Notes: generated by a model not told the origin, from the letters alone. A stretch of DNA of 64,000 nt from Chryseobacterium cucumeris (GCF_001593385.1 NZ_LUVZ01000044.1:248001-312000); one strand, 5' to 3'. Counted from the first letter of the stretch, positions 25,774 to 35,020 are shown. Numbers and translations are program-made.

Positions 25774-26565
25774 TTATATTTTTTCAAAGTACTTCCCTTT
25801 GAACTGATAACGGATTTTCTTTTCTGTAATCTTAGAATCATCAAGAATTAAAGGAATACTGATGATTTTCTTTTTAGGATCATATTGAATATCCAGGTTT
25901 TCAAATGTTTTGGTTTTGATTGAATTACTGGTGTTAGAAGAAGCGGTAAAATCTAATTCATAACTTAGCTCATTCTGGATTCCGGAAGCGGTTTTTATAA
26001 GTTTAGCATTGCTGTTCAATTTTCCATTGTCAATAGAAAAAACTTTTACTCTATAGTAATAAAGGGCAGTGCTGTACACAGAAATGTTTTGGGCCAGATA
26101 ATATTTTTTATTCTGTGATACAATATCATTAATCTGATAATAATTGGATTCTGCATCCTGCTCCATATCGCTTTTCAAGGTTTCACTCTGTACTTTTTTA
26201 CCGGATTCATATTGGAAAACACTTCTGTAAAAACGCATTGTTCCTCCGGTTAGCGTATTCCACGAATAGATTCTAAATTTACCATCTTCCGAGGAACTGA
26301 TAGATAACCCATTTTTCGTAAGTGATTTAAAATCATGCTTTAGGGTTTGAGGATTGGATGATGTATAGTGATGTAATAATTTTTCAAACTTTCTATTGGC
26401 TGCGTAAAGAGAGTCCTCAGTGAGGATATTCTTGCGGCTTGTATCATACCAGTATTGAATCCTTTGAAAAGAACGGTTAAGTTTTTTTTCAATGACAGAA
26501 ATATTTTGTCCGGACATCGTACAGGAAGTCACCAGACAAAAAAAGATTCCTATTATTTTTTTCAT
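25774..26565 (-). CDS. Secreted protein of unknown function
   Basis: 263-residue exported protein with a signal segment (MKKIIGIFFCLVTSCTMSGQ); the Cys in TSC could make it a lipoprotein, but the lipobox is weak. The body has helical then beta segments, and a stretch SSSEDGKFRIYSWNTLTGGTM reads like a small beta-propeller or calycin-like turn. I do not recognise a family. It starts 22 nt after the stop of the reductase-like gene at 26587 and may share its transcript. Confidence 0.55.
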   Translation of the reverse strand: MKKIIGIFFCLVTSCTMSGQNISVIEKKLNRSFQRIQYWYDTSRKNILTEDSLYAANRKFEKLLHHYTSSNPQTLKHDFKSLTKNGLSISSSEDGKFRIYSWNTLTGGTMRFYRSVFQYESGKKVQSETLKSDMEQDAESNYYQINDIVSQNKKYYLAQNISVYSTALYYYRVKVFSIDNGKLNSNAKLIKTASGIQNELSYELDFTASSNTSNSIKTKTFENLDIQYDPKKKIISIPLILDDSKITEKKIRYQFKGKYFEKI

Positions 26566-26586
26566 GATTTGTTTGATTATTTTTAT

Positions 26587-27126
26587 TTAAACCTCATAAA
26601 TAAGCTGTACTACACCGGATTTGAAAACATTGGTTTTGACCAATTTTAGATTCAGTCTTTCTTTTAAATCTTCAAAAAGAGGCTTTCCTTTTCCCAGAGC
26701 AATTGGGTGAACAGATATTCTGTAGGTATCAATAAGATTCTCCTGAATAAATGTTTTAATAAGACTTGCTCCTCCATACAACCAGATGTCTTTTCCTCCC
26801 TGTTTTTTTATTTCTGAAACTTTTTCCACAATATCAGAACTGATAAAAACGGCATTCTCATCTTCTCGGTTCTGACTGGAAAAGACAAATTTATTCTTTG
26901 AGTGAACTGCTTCCCAAAGTTTTTGCTCTTCTAAACCTGCATTTTCTTCCGGTTGATAATTTCCCCAAGCGTCATAACTTACTCTTCCGTAGAAAATAGT
27001 GTCTATGCCGGAAAGAAACCCATCAAAATCCATATCATCATCCATGATACACCAGTCGGTTTCTCCGTTGGGTCCTTCAATAAATCCGTCTAAAGTGGTT
27101 GCTAGATCTAGTATTATTTTTTTCAT
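26587..27126 (-). CDS. Dihydrofolate reductase-like (RibD C-terminal type) protein
   Basis: 179-residue reductase of the RibD C-terminal/dihydrofolate reductase superfamily, using NADPH. Seen: LDLATTLDGFIEGPNGETDW at the N-terminus, DTIFYGRVSYDAWGNY, and the nucleotide-binding stretch IKKQGGKDIWLYGGASLIKTF near residue 110-130, then YRISVHPIALGKGKPLFEDL. This is the typical YyaP/YwjB-like pattern. The true substrate is unknown; it is not folA and no folate gene is near. Confidence 0.87.
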   Translation of the reverse strand: MKKIILDLATTLDGFIEGPNGETDWCIMDDDMDFDGFLSGIDTIFYGRVSYDAWGNYQPEENAGLEEQKLWEAVHSKNKFVFSSQNREDENAVFISSDIVEKVSEIKKQGGKDIWLYGGASLIKTFIQENLIDTYRISVHPIALGKGKPLFEDLKERLNLKLVKTNVFKSGVVQLIYEV

Positions 27127-27217
27127 GTTGAATAAGATTGATTTAGGCGTTGAGTTTCTTAAAATGAGAGGAAAGATAGGTATATTTTACCTCTTCATTA
27201 TGAAATGAGGATAACTT

Positions 27218-27984
27218 TTATTTTTTAGATTCCGTGACTCCTATCATTATACCGAAGTTTCCATCTTTCTGGATCCATTTTTTTTCCGGAAGATAAGTTC
27301 TTGAAACATATCCATCAAGATATAGAGCGTCTTTACAACCCGAGTTTTTGAAAAACTCTGCCAGATTATAAAAATTGATTTCTTTTTTAGACATCACAAA
27401 AAGGAGATCCCCATTTTTCAGAATTCCTACGCCGTTTCTGATATTCAGATTTTTAGAATTTTCCTGAAAGATCGGGTTGATTTTTCCATTTGTTATAAGC
27501 ATGGGGCCAGATTGTGTGGCATATCTGACCTCTTTATTTTGTACGTATTTTTTAGTTTCTACGATTCCTGCCCGGTTATTTCGGGTTAAATAAAATATTC
27601 CATTAGGCTTAAGATAAAAGTTCCCGCTGCCCTGCAATGTATCTATGGATTTTAGTATTTTAAAATCTTCAATATAAAGACCTTTTGGAGAGTTGTCGGG
27701 TTCAAACATTCCTCCGTTCATAGCGAATACTAATTTTTTATTTTTATACTGAACATCAGTAATCAGATGATCCAGACTTTTCAGGAGCTCACCTTTGTCA
27801 CTTTTCCAATACAGCTGTGTGTTTTTTTCTGAGGATTCACCTGATAGGTTATAAAACGACTGCTATCCTTTACTTTTTCTTTACAGCAAAAACTGCAGAA
27901 GAGCAAAATGAAAAGAAGAAAATACCAGATTGTTTTTAAACTACTGCGTGGGCTTTTTATTTTGGGAAAGAAAATATTAATCAT
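27218..27984 (-). pseudogene. Phosphodiester glycosidase (NAGPA-like) gene, frameshifted in poly-A
   Basis: Two frames together make one lipoprotein-type phosphodiester glycosidase (uncovering-enzyme family). The first piece starts MINIFFPKIKSPRSS at ATG 27984, holds a lipobox-like LFCSFCCKEK, and runs to a stop at 27781. The second piece resumes in another frame: LVFAMNGGMFEPDNSPKGLY, then NAGPA-like GPMLITNG and YLDG. The break falls in a 7-A run (minus strand) near 27812-27818; one A more restores the frame, giving QKKNTQLYWKSDKGELL. It may be a true mutation, phase variation or a sequencing error. Family members hydrolyse sugar-phosphodiester links. Confidence 0.8.
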
Positions 27985-28028
27985 GATGTAGTTTTCAGAA
28001 CAAATATATTGCTTTCTTCTTATTGATT

Positions 28029-28682
28029 TCAATGCTGTGTTTTTCTGCGCAGGAAGATTAGAGTTATAAGAAACATAACGATCACAAAAATAGAAATATA
28101 AATAATGATTTTATATCTATTATTTTGTTGGTTGAGTGATGATATTTCTATTTTTTGCTCATTGACCTTTCTATCGGAATGGTTGAAATCATCCACAATC
28201 AAATCTGTAAGTTCAGGATTACTGGATGTATCAGAGTTTTCAGATAATTTTTTATACTGAGAACTTAAAGATTCCAGTTCTTTTAATTCTTCCGGAGAAA
28301 GCTCATCCAGTTTTTTTTGAATAAAACATTGGTCAGAGTAGAGAAATCCGGTATCTTTTTCATCATATGCAAAAATCAGATATTCCCCTTTCTGGGTAAA
28401 AAGAACATCACAGGAATGCAGCGGAGATCCGAAAAGGGTAGCATTGTGTGTATAAAATCCATCATAGGAATCCGATTTGTAGGTCTTATTGATTTTTACT
28501 TTACTTAGAATATTCTGGACCGTTTTAAACCCAGATGGAACTTCTGTAATATCATATACTTCCCCAATAAAAACAAAATCAGCATTTTCAAAAGAAGATT
28601 TTAAAGTAGGAGTACCATTGCATTTACAGGCAGCAATTTTCGCAGAAAATAAAAGAAAGAGTAAGAAAATCCTGAATGTCAT
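28029..28682 (-). CDS. Secreted/membrane-anchored TIMP-like (NTR-fold) protein
   Basis: 217-residue protein with signal peptide MTFRIFLLFLLFSAKIAACK. Directly after it, CKCNGTPTLKSSFENADFVF followed by GEVYDITEV resembles the N-terminal CxC of tissue-inhibitor-of-metalloprotease (netrin-like) domains found in some bacteria, with further Cys in HSCDVLF and YSDQCFI. A basic coiled stretch (LDELSPEELKELESL, SSLNQQNNRYK) and one C-terminal membrane helix near 190-210 follow. An outward-facing, anchored protein is likely. The TIMP link is from pattern memory; bacterial members have unknown function. Confidence 0.65.
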   Translation of the reverse strand: MTFRIFLLFLLFSAKIAACKCNGTPTLKSSFENADFVFIGEVYDITEVPSGFKTVQNILSKVKINKTYKSDSYDGFYTHNATLFGSPLHSCDVLFTQKGEYLIFAYDEKDTGFLYSDQCFIQKKLDELSPEELKELESLSSQYKKLSENSDTSSNPELTDLIVDDFNHSDRKVNEQKIEISSLNQQNNRYKIIIYISIFVIVMFLITLIFLRRKTQH

Positions 28683-28711
28683 GAGGCTTGTTTTTTTCTT
28701 GATTGAAGAAA

Positions 28712-29470
28712 TTAGTCTAATTGTTCAAAATATTTATCATTGATGCTTCCGTCAAATTCATTAGAAAGGATATTTCCCAATCTATATCTGAATTTTGTTT
28801 TAAAATTACCGGTTAAACGAGGCTCAAATACAGTTGCAATTTCTTTGGGTTCTAAAACGAAAAACTTAATACCAACTCCGCAAGTATATCTTCTGAAGCT
28901 ATCTATTTTTTTCCATTGATGATTTTTATCTAAACCTTCAAGTTCTAGTATCACATTATTGCCAAAACCGATTATGCGCTCTCTTTCTTCCATATTATAA
29001 ATGGTAACAGGAAATCCATCGTAATACGTTATAATGAATGGAATCTCTTTTGATAATTTTAAACCAGCAGCTAAACTATCCATTTTGATATCATAGTCTA
29101 GATTTGATATTTTTGTAGTGTCAGTATATGTTTTAATTAAGGGTGTTTTTTGAGATGTATCCACAAAAATTCGGAGATCCTTATACTGACGTTTATTAAA
29201 TTCTTGATTAAGAGCAATAAAATCCTTGTTCCGATAATTTTTTTTTAAAATTTCACTATACCATTCATTACCCGTATAGCTGAGTGTGATTTTTTTTTCA
29301 GGCTGTCCTATGTACTGTATTTGTTTATATCTAAAAAGATTGATGTCTTCCGTTTGTTCTATGGTAATGTTATTTAAATCTTTTTCGTAAATATATTTAG
29401 GATAAATCATTTCCTGTGACCATAGCAGACAGGAGAAAAGAATTAGATACACTGTGATATATTTTTTCAT
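28712..29470 (-). CDS. Secreted protein, unknown function
   Basis: 252-residue exported protein with signal peptide MKKYITVYLILFSCLLWSQE. The body has a central alternation of beta strands (FIITYYDGFPVTIYNMEE, VILELEGLDKNHQW) and a single Cys in RYTCGVGIKFF. No motif or family was recognised. It lies in a run of minus-strand single genes encoding short exported proteins, with its own intergenic space on both sides. A terminator-like hairpin lies just beyond its 5' side at 29495-29522. Confidence 0.6.
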   Translation of the reverse strand: MKKYITVYLILFSCLLWSQEMIYPKYIYEKDLNNITIEQTEDINLFRYKQIQYIGQPEKKITLSYTGNEWYSEILKKNYRNKDFIALNQEFNKRQYKDLRIFVDTSQKTPLIKTYTDTTKISNLDYDIKMDSLAAGLKLSKEIPFIITYYDGFPVTIYNMEERERIIGFGNNVILELEGLDKNHQWKKIDSFRRYTCGVGIKFFVLEPKEIATVFEPRLTGNFKTKFRYRLGNILSNEFDGSINDKYFEQLD

Positions 29471-29494
29471 CGGTTAAAAGTTTTATAAAGGAAT

Positions 29495-29522
29495 AAAGCC
29501 GTTCTTACAACGGAACGGCTTT
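29495..29522 (-). terminator. Hairpin after the 213-residue secreted protein gene
   Basis: AAAGCCGTTC / GAACGGCTTT, a 10-bp stem with an 8-nt loop. The T run that should follow is weak (ATTCC), so it may be only a partial terminator. Confidence 0.55.
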
Positions 29523-29543
29523 CAATATATTGTCAACATCAGC

Positions 29544-30185
29544 TTAGCGATAAGGCAGATTAATTTCTTCAATTTTTTTTCTCAAATCTCCAATAGTGAA
29601 GGTTTCTGAATTACATTGAAATTCAGGAAGGTCATGTTTGGATAGAAAGTCATTTAAATCATCACAGTTTTGCAGAATATTGAATTCTTTATTGTCTAAA
29701 TCTAAAACAATTCCTTTGGTTTTTCCATTGATAGAGTAGGCTAGAGGAGTTAATGCTCCTAAGAGTGCCTTCGACCATAAGCCTTTCATGTTTTCTTCAA
29801 AATAAATGAATCTTCCATAGTTCAAAACTTTGCAAAATCTCGAATACTGGTCAGGATCATATCCATTGTCTTTCTTATTGGTATATTTTCGATAGGTCTG
29901 AAAATACATTTCTCCTTTATGCGAAACAGCTAATGGAACTTTTACCCTCTTATTTTTTTGTTTGAAATAAAAGAATGCTTTTTCCGGCATGGTAAGAGAA
30001 TCACATTTTTCACAGGCTTTGAAATAGACCTCTTCGGTTGAAGATGGTTTTTTATTTAAAACATCCTCCAGAGTCATATAAATGCCTTCCGGAAAATCTC
30101 CTTTTTTGATGGATGGATATTCTTTTTCTTGTGCAGCTACTATGCCGGAAATAAAAAGAAGAACAAATAAAATATACAGTTTCAT
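29544..30185 (-). CDS. Secreted protein, unknown function
   Basis: 213-residue protein with signal peptide MKLYILFVLLFISGIVAAQE. It begins EYPSIKKGDFPEGIYMTLED and carries two Cys near residue 57-60 (FKACEKCDSLT), a basic middle, and LGALTPLAYSINGKTKGIVLDLD toward the C-terminus. I recall DUF6563-type proteins with a similar GIY(M/K)TLEDFL opening, but cannot confirm this. A TATTTTTG box at 30211-30218 may be its promoter. It sits among other small exported proteins. Confidence 0.6.
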   Translation of the reverse strand: MKLYILFVLLFISGIVAAQEKEYPSIKKGDFPEGIYMTLEDVLNKKPSSTEEVYFKACEKCDSLTMPEKAFFYFKQKNKRVKVPLAVSHKGEMYFQTYRKYTNKKDNGYDPDQYSRFCKVLNYGRFIYFEENMKGLWSKALLGALTPLAYSINGKTKGIVLDLDNKEFNILQNCDDLNDFLSKHDLPEFQCNSETFTIGDLRKKIEEINLPYR

Positions 30186-30210
30186 GGGTGTTGTTAATTT
30201 TTTGGCAGAG

Positions 30211-30218
30211 CAAAAATA
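30211..30218 (-). promoter_or_regulatory. -7 box of the 213-residue secreted protein gene
   Basis: TATTTTTG on the minus strand fits TAnnTTTG, 25 nt before the ATG. Confidence 0.45.
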
Positions 30219-30289
30219 TAAAAAACTTAATGGGAAATCCTTATTAGAGAGATTTTATTCAATACCATAGAAAATAATTCTCAGTTATA

Positions 30290-30838
30290 TTATTTTCTAA
30301 ATTGTAATGTCTGAATTGCCTTTAAAAGTTCTACCTGACTTTCTTTCTTCAGATTAATGCCATATAAATTGAACTTGATATTTCCTATTGATTCAGTTTT
30401 AAGGCTGTCGATATAAACTCCTGTCATTCCTTTGCCTACTTGTTTGGGCTCTACTATTTTTGCTTTATATCCATCAATTTTTTTATAGGATATTTTACTT
30501 TTGATGAAATCTTCTCTACTAGCATTTTTATCAATGACAATAAATTCTGTTGTATCAGCCTTTGGATTCACGGTTAGAAGTTCGTTGAGATCTTTTCTGT
30601 TAATAATCGTTACATTTTCTTCTAATGAATAGGAATAAGGTCCGTAATCGTAGAAAATTGAATCATTATTTTTCGTGATGATAATTCCAGCATTACTATC
30701 ACAAGCTTTCGGTTTCAATTTTTTCCAACTTCCTGGAGCCTTTAATCTAAAATCACCAAAATCTAGTGACCGTATTGAATTCTCGGAACAGCTTAATAGT
30801 ATAAATGAAGCGAAAATGAATAAGGATGCTTTTTTCAT
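30290..30838 (-). CDS. Lipoprotein, unknown function
   Basis: 182-residue protein with a clear lipobox: MKKASLFIFASFILLSCSEN, cleavage before Cys17, so it is a membrane-anchored lipoprotein. After SIRSLDFGDFRLKAPGSWKK the chain has a beta-rich middle with IINRKDLNELL and AKIVEPKQVGKGMTGVY, with no catalytic signature. The opening after the lipobox resembles the DcrB/PsbP-like fold by eye, which is an inference. It belongs to the block of minus-strand exported proteins with short spacing to its neighbours. Confidence 0.6.
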   Translation of the reverse strand: MKKASLFIFASFILLSCSENSIRSLDFGDFRLKAPGSWKKLKPKACDSNAGIIITKNNDSIFYDYGPYSYSLEENVTIINRKDLNELLTVNPKADTTEFIVIDKNASREDFIKSKISYKKIDGYKAKIVEPKQVGKGMTGVYIDSLKTESIGNIKFNLYGINLKKESQVELLKAIQTLQFRK

Positions 30839-30870
30839 AGCTTTATTGGAACATGTTTTATAAAGGGTTG

Positions 30871-31383
30871 TTATTCCTTTTTTAGCGGTATTTTATTTTT
30901 TGTAAATCCTATTAATACATTGTGTTCAATACTATACCGGGTAGAATCTGTTTTTAAAATTATTTTTCCGTTTTCATAGTTGCAAACTCCTTCCAGAAAT
31001 GAAGTCGAACTTCCTGGATTTACAGATTCTGTCATCATAAATGTATGATCGGGTTTGTGAATACTAATATTGTAATTTTTTGCATTGTGATGAAAGCTAT
31101 AGCTGATCCAAATTTGATTTTGGTGTCTTCTGATAGCATTTGGCCAAAGAAAACTGGCGATCGCAACAGAAACAACAGAATTGATGATAAACAACCTAGA
31201 TAAATTTTTTTTCTTTGTTATCCACAAAATACCTCCGGCCAGCAGATTAATAAAAAATAATAAAGGATAAATTATTACAACAGCAATAGAAATACTGGGA
31301 TCAGGATCAATATCGTAGAACCAGATCCAGATGACTAGAAAATCAATGATGGATAAAATTAAAATTTGCAGGATTCGTTTCAT
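30871..31383 (-). CDS. Membrane protein, unknown function
   Basis: 170-residue protein with three hydrophobic helices in the N-terminal half: near residues 4-22 (LQILILSIIDFLVIWIWF), 32-54 and 66-86, followed by a soluble domain of about 70 residues (QIWISYSFHHNAKNYNISIH). No signature is recognised. It lies 32 nt after the lipoprotein gene on the same strand, and the two could be cotranscribed. Nothing in the sequence tells its role. Confidence 0.55.
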   Translation of the reverse strand: MKRILQILILSIIDFLVIWIWFYDIDPDPSISIAVVIIYPLLFFINLLAGGILWITKKKNLSRLFIINSVVSVAIASFLWPNAIRRHQNQIWISYSFHHNAKNYNISIHKPDHTFMMTESVNPGSSTSFLEGVCNYENGKIILKTDSTRYSIEHNVLIGFTKNKIPLKKE

Positions 31384-31480
31384 TTTTAAAGATAATATTA
31401 CTTTTTATTGGACTGTTAGGTTCAGAATGACATACTGAATTTTCCTGTTCTTATAAAGAGTACATAAAAAACTTCCGGTT

Positions 31481-32140
31481 TTAAAATAAAGGCTCCCCAT
31501 TCATATCCGTGGTCAGAATTTCACTCATATAATCAAAAAAAGGCCGCATGGCGAGTAAAGTCAGGAGGACTTCTTTTTGAAAATTGTCTGATAAAACCTC
31601 CGTATCTGTAAATTTCCGCATCACAAGAAATTGTTTTTTCCTGATCAGATCAATAGCCGGATGATTTTTATCAAAACCTCGCGGTGCTGTTTTTACAGAG
31701 TCTCCTTTAAGTTCTCCGAAATATTGTATAAAAGTTTTATCAGCAATAATTTTTTCAATTTCTGTGCTGCTGATTTCAAATTCTTTACGGATGCGAAGTA
31801 AATCTTTGGCTTCAGGCCCCCAGAATCCACCACCTACAAAACTGTTGCCTGGTTCCAGTTGAATATAATATCCGCCTCTCAACATGGGCTTCGAGCGGGA
31901 ATATCCAACACCAAAATTGGTTTTATAAGGCGTTTTGTTTTTGGAAAAACGTACGTCATTGTAAATTCTAAAAATGTGAATTCCTTTAAGCTGATCATAC
32001 TGCTGAAGTTCCTGATATATATGATTAAAAAAAACTTTATTTTCTTTTACAATGATATCATATTCAGATTTATGCTGAGTAAACCATTCCCGGTTGTTAT
32101 TTTCTTTTAAATGGGTGAGAAATTCAAATGCTTTTTTCAT
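31481..32140 (-). CDS. DUF2461 (TIGR02453) family protein
   Basis: 219-residue cytosolic protein. The pattern AFEFLTHLKENNNREWFTQ, then IFRIYNDVRFSKNKTPYKTN and GGYYIQLEPGNSFVGGGFWG, matches DUF2461, a family of unknown biochemical role found across bacteria. Length agrees with the family. It stands alone. A minor oddity is none; codon use and composition look like its neighbours. The function is not known for any member. Confidence 0.85.
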   Translation of the reverse strand: MKKAFEFLTHLKENNNREWFTQHKSEYDIIVKENKVFFNHIYQELQQYDQLKGIHIFRIYNDVRFSKNKTPYKTNFGVGYSRSKPMLRGGYYIQLEPGNSFVGGGFWGPEAKDLLRIRKEFEISSTEIEKIIADKTFIQYFGELKGDSVKTAPRGFDKNHPAIDLIRKKQFLVMRKFTDTEVLSDNFQKEVLLTLLAMRPFFDYMSEILTTDMNGEPLF

Positions 32141-32237
32141 GTTGTATAGATGTTTTTTACTTCTGAATATTTACAGAAATTTTCCAGCTTCTTGTAATGT
32201 AATGATTGGAGTAGCTAAGTAGAACTATTGAGTTAAA

Positions 32238-32834
32238 TTACCCTATTTTTTTGTTCCAAAATAAGCTTGTATCAATTTTCTTTTTTTCAGCATGACGAAT
32301 TGGGAAAATATCTTTTACAATTCCTTTTGATAAATTGCCACCCCAGAATATAATATCATCACCAAACATTGAAAGAACATTTTCTTCATGATCCAGTATT
32401 AAAAACCGATGTCCTAAATAGGGGATAATTGGAGGTACATTTTGGTTCTTCATAATATCTTCCGTCACACGGTTGGCTTCCATGGTCAGTTTAATTCTTG
32501 CTTTTATAGTGGGAATGTCATCAGGGTATGAATAAAATTTAGGACCAAAATCAATTTCCCCTTCGCCACCATTATTATCTATTCCCGGTTTATCAAGACC
32601 ATTCATCGTTCTGTAATAGTTTTTTAATGAGTCCGGAAAGGTGATGTTCAGTTGTTTCTGGAAATCTTCTAATTCAGACTCTGACAATCCTTTTTTCCAT
32701 TTGCTTCCTTCCTGAATCTGGAACCCCCAGCATTCCATCAGATCTACTTTCTGCCAATATCTTTCACTTTTCTTTTTTATCCATTGAAAGCTTGAAATTG
32801 AATTGTCCAGTTTTTTAAATTGTCTTTTTTTCAT
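32238..32834 (-). CDS. SMI1/KNR4 (SUKH-type) family protein
   Basis: 198-residue protein with a SUKH/SMI1-KNR4 fold: LSESELEDFQKQLNITFPDS, then LKNYYRTMNGLDKPGIDNNG around residues 65-100, and LGHRFLILDHEENVLSMFGD. SUKH proteins are often immunity proteins of polymorphic toxin systems or act in cell-wall control. No toxin gene lies beside it, so the role is open. It runs against the convergent-strand space at 32803 and the next minus-strand gene starts 36 nt downstream of its ATG. Confidence 0.8.
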   Translation of the reverse strand: MKKRQFKKLDNSISSFQWIKKKSERYWQKVDLMECWGFQIQEGSKWKKGLSESELEDFQKQLNITFPDSLKNYYRTMNGLDKPGIDNNGGEGEIDFGPKFYSYPDDIPTIKARIKLTMEANRVTEDIMKNQNVPPIIPYLGHRFLILDHEENVLSMFGDDIIFWGGNLSKGIVKDIFPIRHAEKKKIDTSLFWNKKIG

Positions 32835-32869
32835 AACATTTCTTCTAATATTGATACAAGGTCCGGGGT

Positions 32870-33544
32870 TTAGAGCAGTGGGTTATTATTCTTATTATCG
32901 ATCAATCTTTGTTTTAAACTTTCAGATAATAAATTGTTTTCTAGTAAGTAGTGGGTCATCATTTTCAGAAAATACCGGCATTTCTTTAAATAATCTTTAT
33001 CCGGTAAAACATTATCGGTGTCATTTAAATAAGTGTTCGCTCTGTTGATAAATACTCCGGCCCCTTCAAATTCTTTGCTGATGAAGAGTGTTCCAATCAG
33101 AGAGATGTAAGAAACAAATTTATATTCACTGTGGTTTCTACGTAAATATTGAGGAGGCATCTTTTTGTTCATATTCTGAAAATAGGATATAATTCCAATA
33201 TCTTTCAAGTACTTTTCCTTCTCAATTACAAACCAGTCGTCCACTATTTCGCCATCAAAATCCATTTCAAGATCATAATACCCGATGGGTTCTAAATTTT
33301 CAACATACGTTTCCTTTTCCACACAAAGACTTATTCTTGCCCGGATAATGGGTTCCTGGTATCGCTGTTCAATCAGATATTGGTATCCCTCAAATACAAA
33401 AGTAATTTCATGGCGGGCAAAGCCTCCTATCAATTCTTCAGGATCTTCTGAAAGTATTTTTTGGAGCGTGTGAAACGCTTCATTTTTGAGATGAAATTTT
33501 TCTGCTCTTTCGGTGAGTAATGTTTGAAGTTCCTGAGCGTTCAT
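32870..33544 (-). CDS. Unrecognised cytosolic protein
   Basis: 224-residue soluble protein. It opens MNAQELQTLLTERAEKFHLK and continues with a beta-rich middle (ITFVFEGYQYLIEQRY, PIIRARISLCVEKETYVENL) and a helical C-terminus. No signal peptide, helix or known motif. The ATG at 33544 is preferred; the longer frame begins at TTG 33565. It lies 35 nt from the SUKH protein gene, so the two probably share a transcript, and a link with an immunity function is a possible inference. Confidence 0.55.
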   Translation of the reverse strand: MNAQELQTLLTERAEKFHLKNEAFHTLQKILSEDPEELIGGFARHEITFVFEGYQYLIEQRYQEPIIRARISLCVEKETYVENLEPIGYYDLEMDFDGEIVDDWFVIEKEKYLKDIGIISYFQNMNKKMPPQYLRRNHSEYKFVSYISLIGTLFISKEFEGAGVFINRANTYLNDTDNVLPDKDYLKKCRYFLKMMTHYLLENNLLSESLKQRLIDNKNNNPLL

Positions 33545-33700
33545 AGTATGGTTATTGGTTTTCAAATCTACGAATTAGCATAATATCTTATCCATGCCAT
33601 GCAGCTTACCTTAATACGGTACATTAGTATGTGAATTGATAGGAAGGGATGTTGCAGAAAAGTATGTAATTGCTGCCTATTTTTACATCATTGGAAGTTA

Positions 33701-34351
33701 TTAAAAATATCCGCCAACCAATTTTACAAATACTTCTCTGTCTCCAATTTTATAAATGGTTAGAATGCTTCCGTCTGAAAGTTGTCTCATTTTTTGACTA
33801 AAGTCTGCTCTCGGTCCTTCGGTAACGAGATTTTCAAGTTGTTGTAAAACTTCTCCAGGAGTTAACACACAAATTGCTGTTTCTTCACTTTTCCCATCAC
33901 CACTTTTTTCTATCGTTTGAATGATGAGATCTTTTTGCTTAGCGCATAATTCTCTTTTTTTATGGTCATCAAGTGCACTATAAATATTCATCATATCATC
34001 CAGTAGATTTTTATTGAGAGGATTGATGGCGTATTTTGATTCTGCTTCAGCCACCATTTTTTCTGCTTTACTTTTTGACAGTCTTTTTTGGGCAGGTTTC
34101 CAGAATGTTCCGGATTCACTGTTATAATTTCCAATGGTGTAATCAATTTTTATGAATTTACTTCCGTAATACAATTGATTCAACTGCTCCTGCGTCAGTT
34201 CAGAAGGATTTACTTTGAATACGTCTAAAAGTTTATAAAAATTTTCCTGCGGGTTTTCAGAGACATTCTTTTTAATAAGGTCAGTGTTTATCTGTGCAGA
34301 TAATGCCTGGAATATTAGAATTAGAATCCCTGAAATAATATGTTTTCTCAT
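33701..34351 (-). CDS. Secreted DUF4919-like protein
   Basis: 216-residue exported protein with signal peptide MRKHIISGILILIFQALSAQ. It contains LTQEQLNQLYYGSKFIKIDY, helical repeats, and EKSGDGKSEETAICVLTP, which parallels the SGDG...ET motif of the protein at 11585-12259 (DUF4919 type). The ending GDREVFVKLVGGYF is short and beta-rich. The two copies share order and spacing but are far diverged, so they are old paralogues rather than recent duplicates. Function unknown. Confidence 0.65.
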   Translation of the reverse strand: MRKHIISGILILIFQALSAQINTDLIKKNVSENPQENFYKLLDVFKVNPSELTQEQLNQLYYGSKFIKIDYTIGNYNSESGTFWKPAQKRLSKSKAEKMVAEAESKYAINPLNKNLLDDMMNIYSALDDHKKRELCAKQKDLIIQTIEKSGDGKSEETAICVLTPGEVLQQLENLVTEGPRADFSQKMRQLSDGSILTIYKIGDREVFVKLVGGYF

Positions 34352-34440
34352 TGTTTTTTATTTAAATTTGATTGTCAGCCTGTGTTAGTTATTGTTTTTG
34401 TTTATCATAAGGAATTCCATCTTTTCTGATTTTTAATTTT

Positions 34441-34989
34441 TTATTCGTCTTTTGTTTTCCAAAGTAGTATTTCCGTATCATTCAATACTTTATATTGGTA
34501 ATCTATTTCATTCCAGAAGTTGATGATGATATCTTGTTGTTCTTTGTTTTTCAAAACAGCTATAATATGAATTTCTACATCATAGTCTTTAGGATAATAC
34601 ATGTCAAAATCAACACTGGCCCAACCATTAGTTATAATTTGGCATAATCTGTCAACATCATCAGTATTTACATACTTTCTCCTTACAATTCCGGCTTTAA
34701 TGCTTTCAAAAGTATTGATGATTCTGTATTCATCAAAGAGATTGTCTGGCAAATGTTTGTAATAATGCGCATTGTTTGATCCGGAACCCAAAATGGTATA
34801 ATTCTTTTGTGATTTATCAAAAACAATAGGTCCGACTCCAATTAACTTTCCTCTTTCATCATCTTTATCATATTTTTTATGCTTCCAGAAAATAAAAATA
34901 TAAGATTCTGTTTCATAATATTTGTAGATGGTATAATCAGGATGAATTTCATCTTCAATCATTTTTTGTACTAAAATTTCGTCTATCAT
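34441..34989 (-). CDS. Unrecognised protein with Imm35-like N-terminal part
   Basis: 182-residue soluble protein. The segment RGKLIGVGPIVFDKSQKNYT near residues 45-64 resembles the YrhB/Imm35-type immunity fold by eye (GNGPIIVDKxTG), which would suit an immunity protein; confidence is low. The C-terminal half is ferredoxin-like (YDVEIHIIAVLKNKEQQDII). The start is set at ATG 34989 because the upstream codon at 34992 is TTG. It is one of several SUKH/Imm-like genes in this stretch. Confidence 0.5.
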   Translation of the reverse strand: MIDEILVQKMIEDEIHPDYTIYKYYETESYIFIFWKHKKYDKDDERGKLIGVGPIVFDKSQKNYTILGSGSNNAHYYKHLPDNLFDEYRIINTFESIKAGIVRRKYVNTDDVDRLCQIITNGWASVDFDMYYPKDYDVEIHIIAVLKNKEQQDIIINFWNEIDYQYKVLNDTEILLWKTKDE

Positions 34990-35020
34990 CAAGTGTTTTT
35001 ATTTTGAGAATATTGTGTAC

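Noticed and set aside
23407..31226. Isolated DnaA boxes (23407-23415, 31218-31226)
   Set aside because: Single boxes lie inside coding sequence, as expected by chance in AT-rich DNA. They do not form a cluster.
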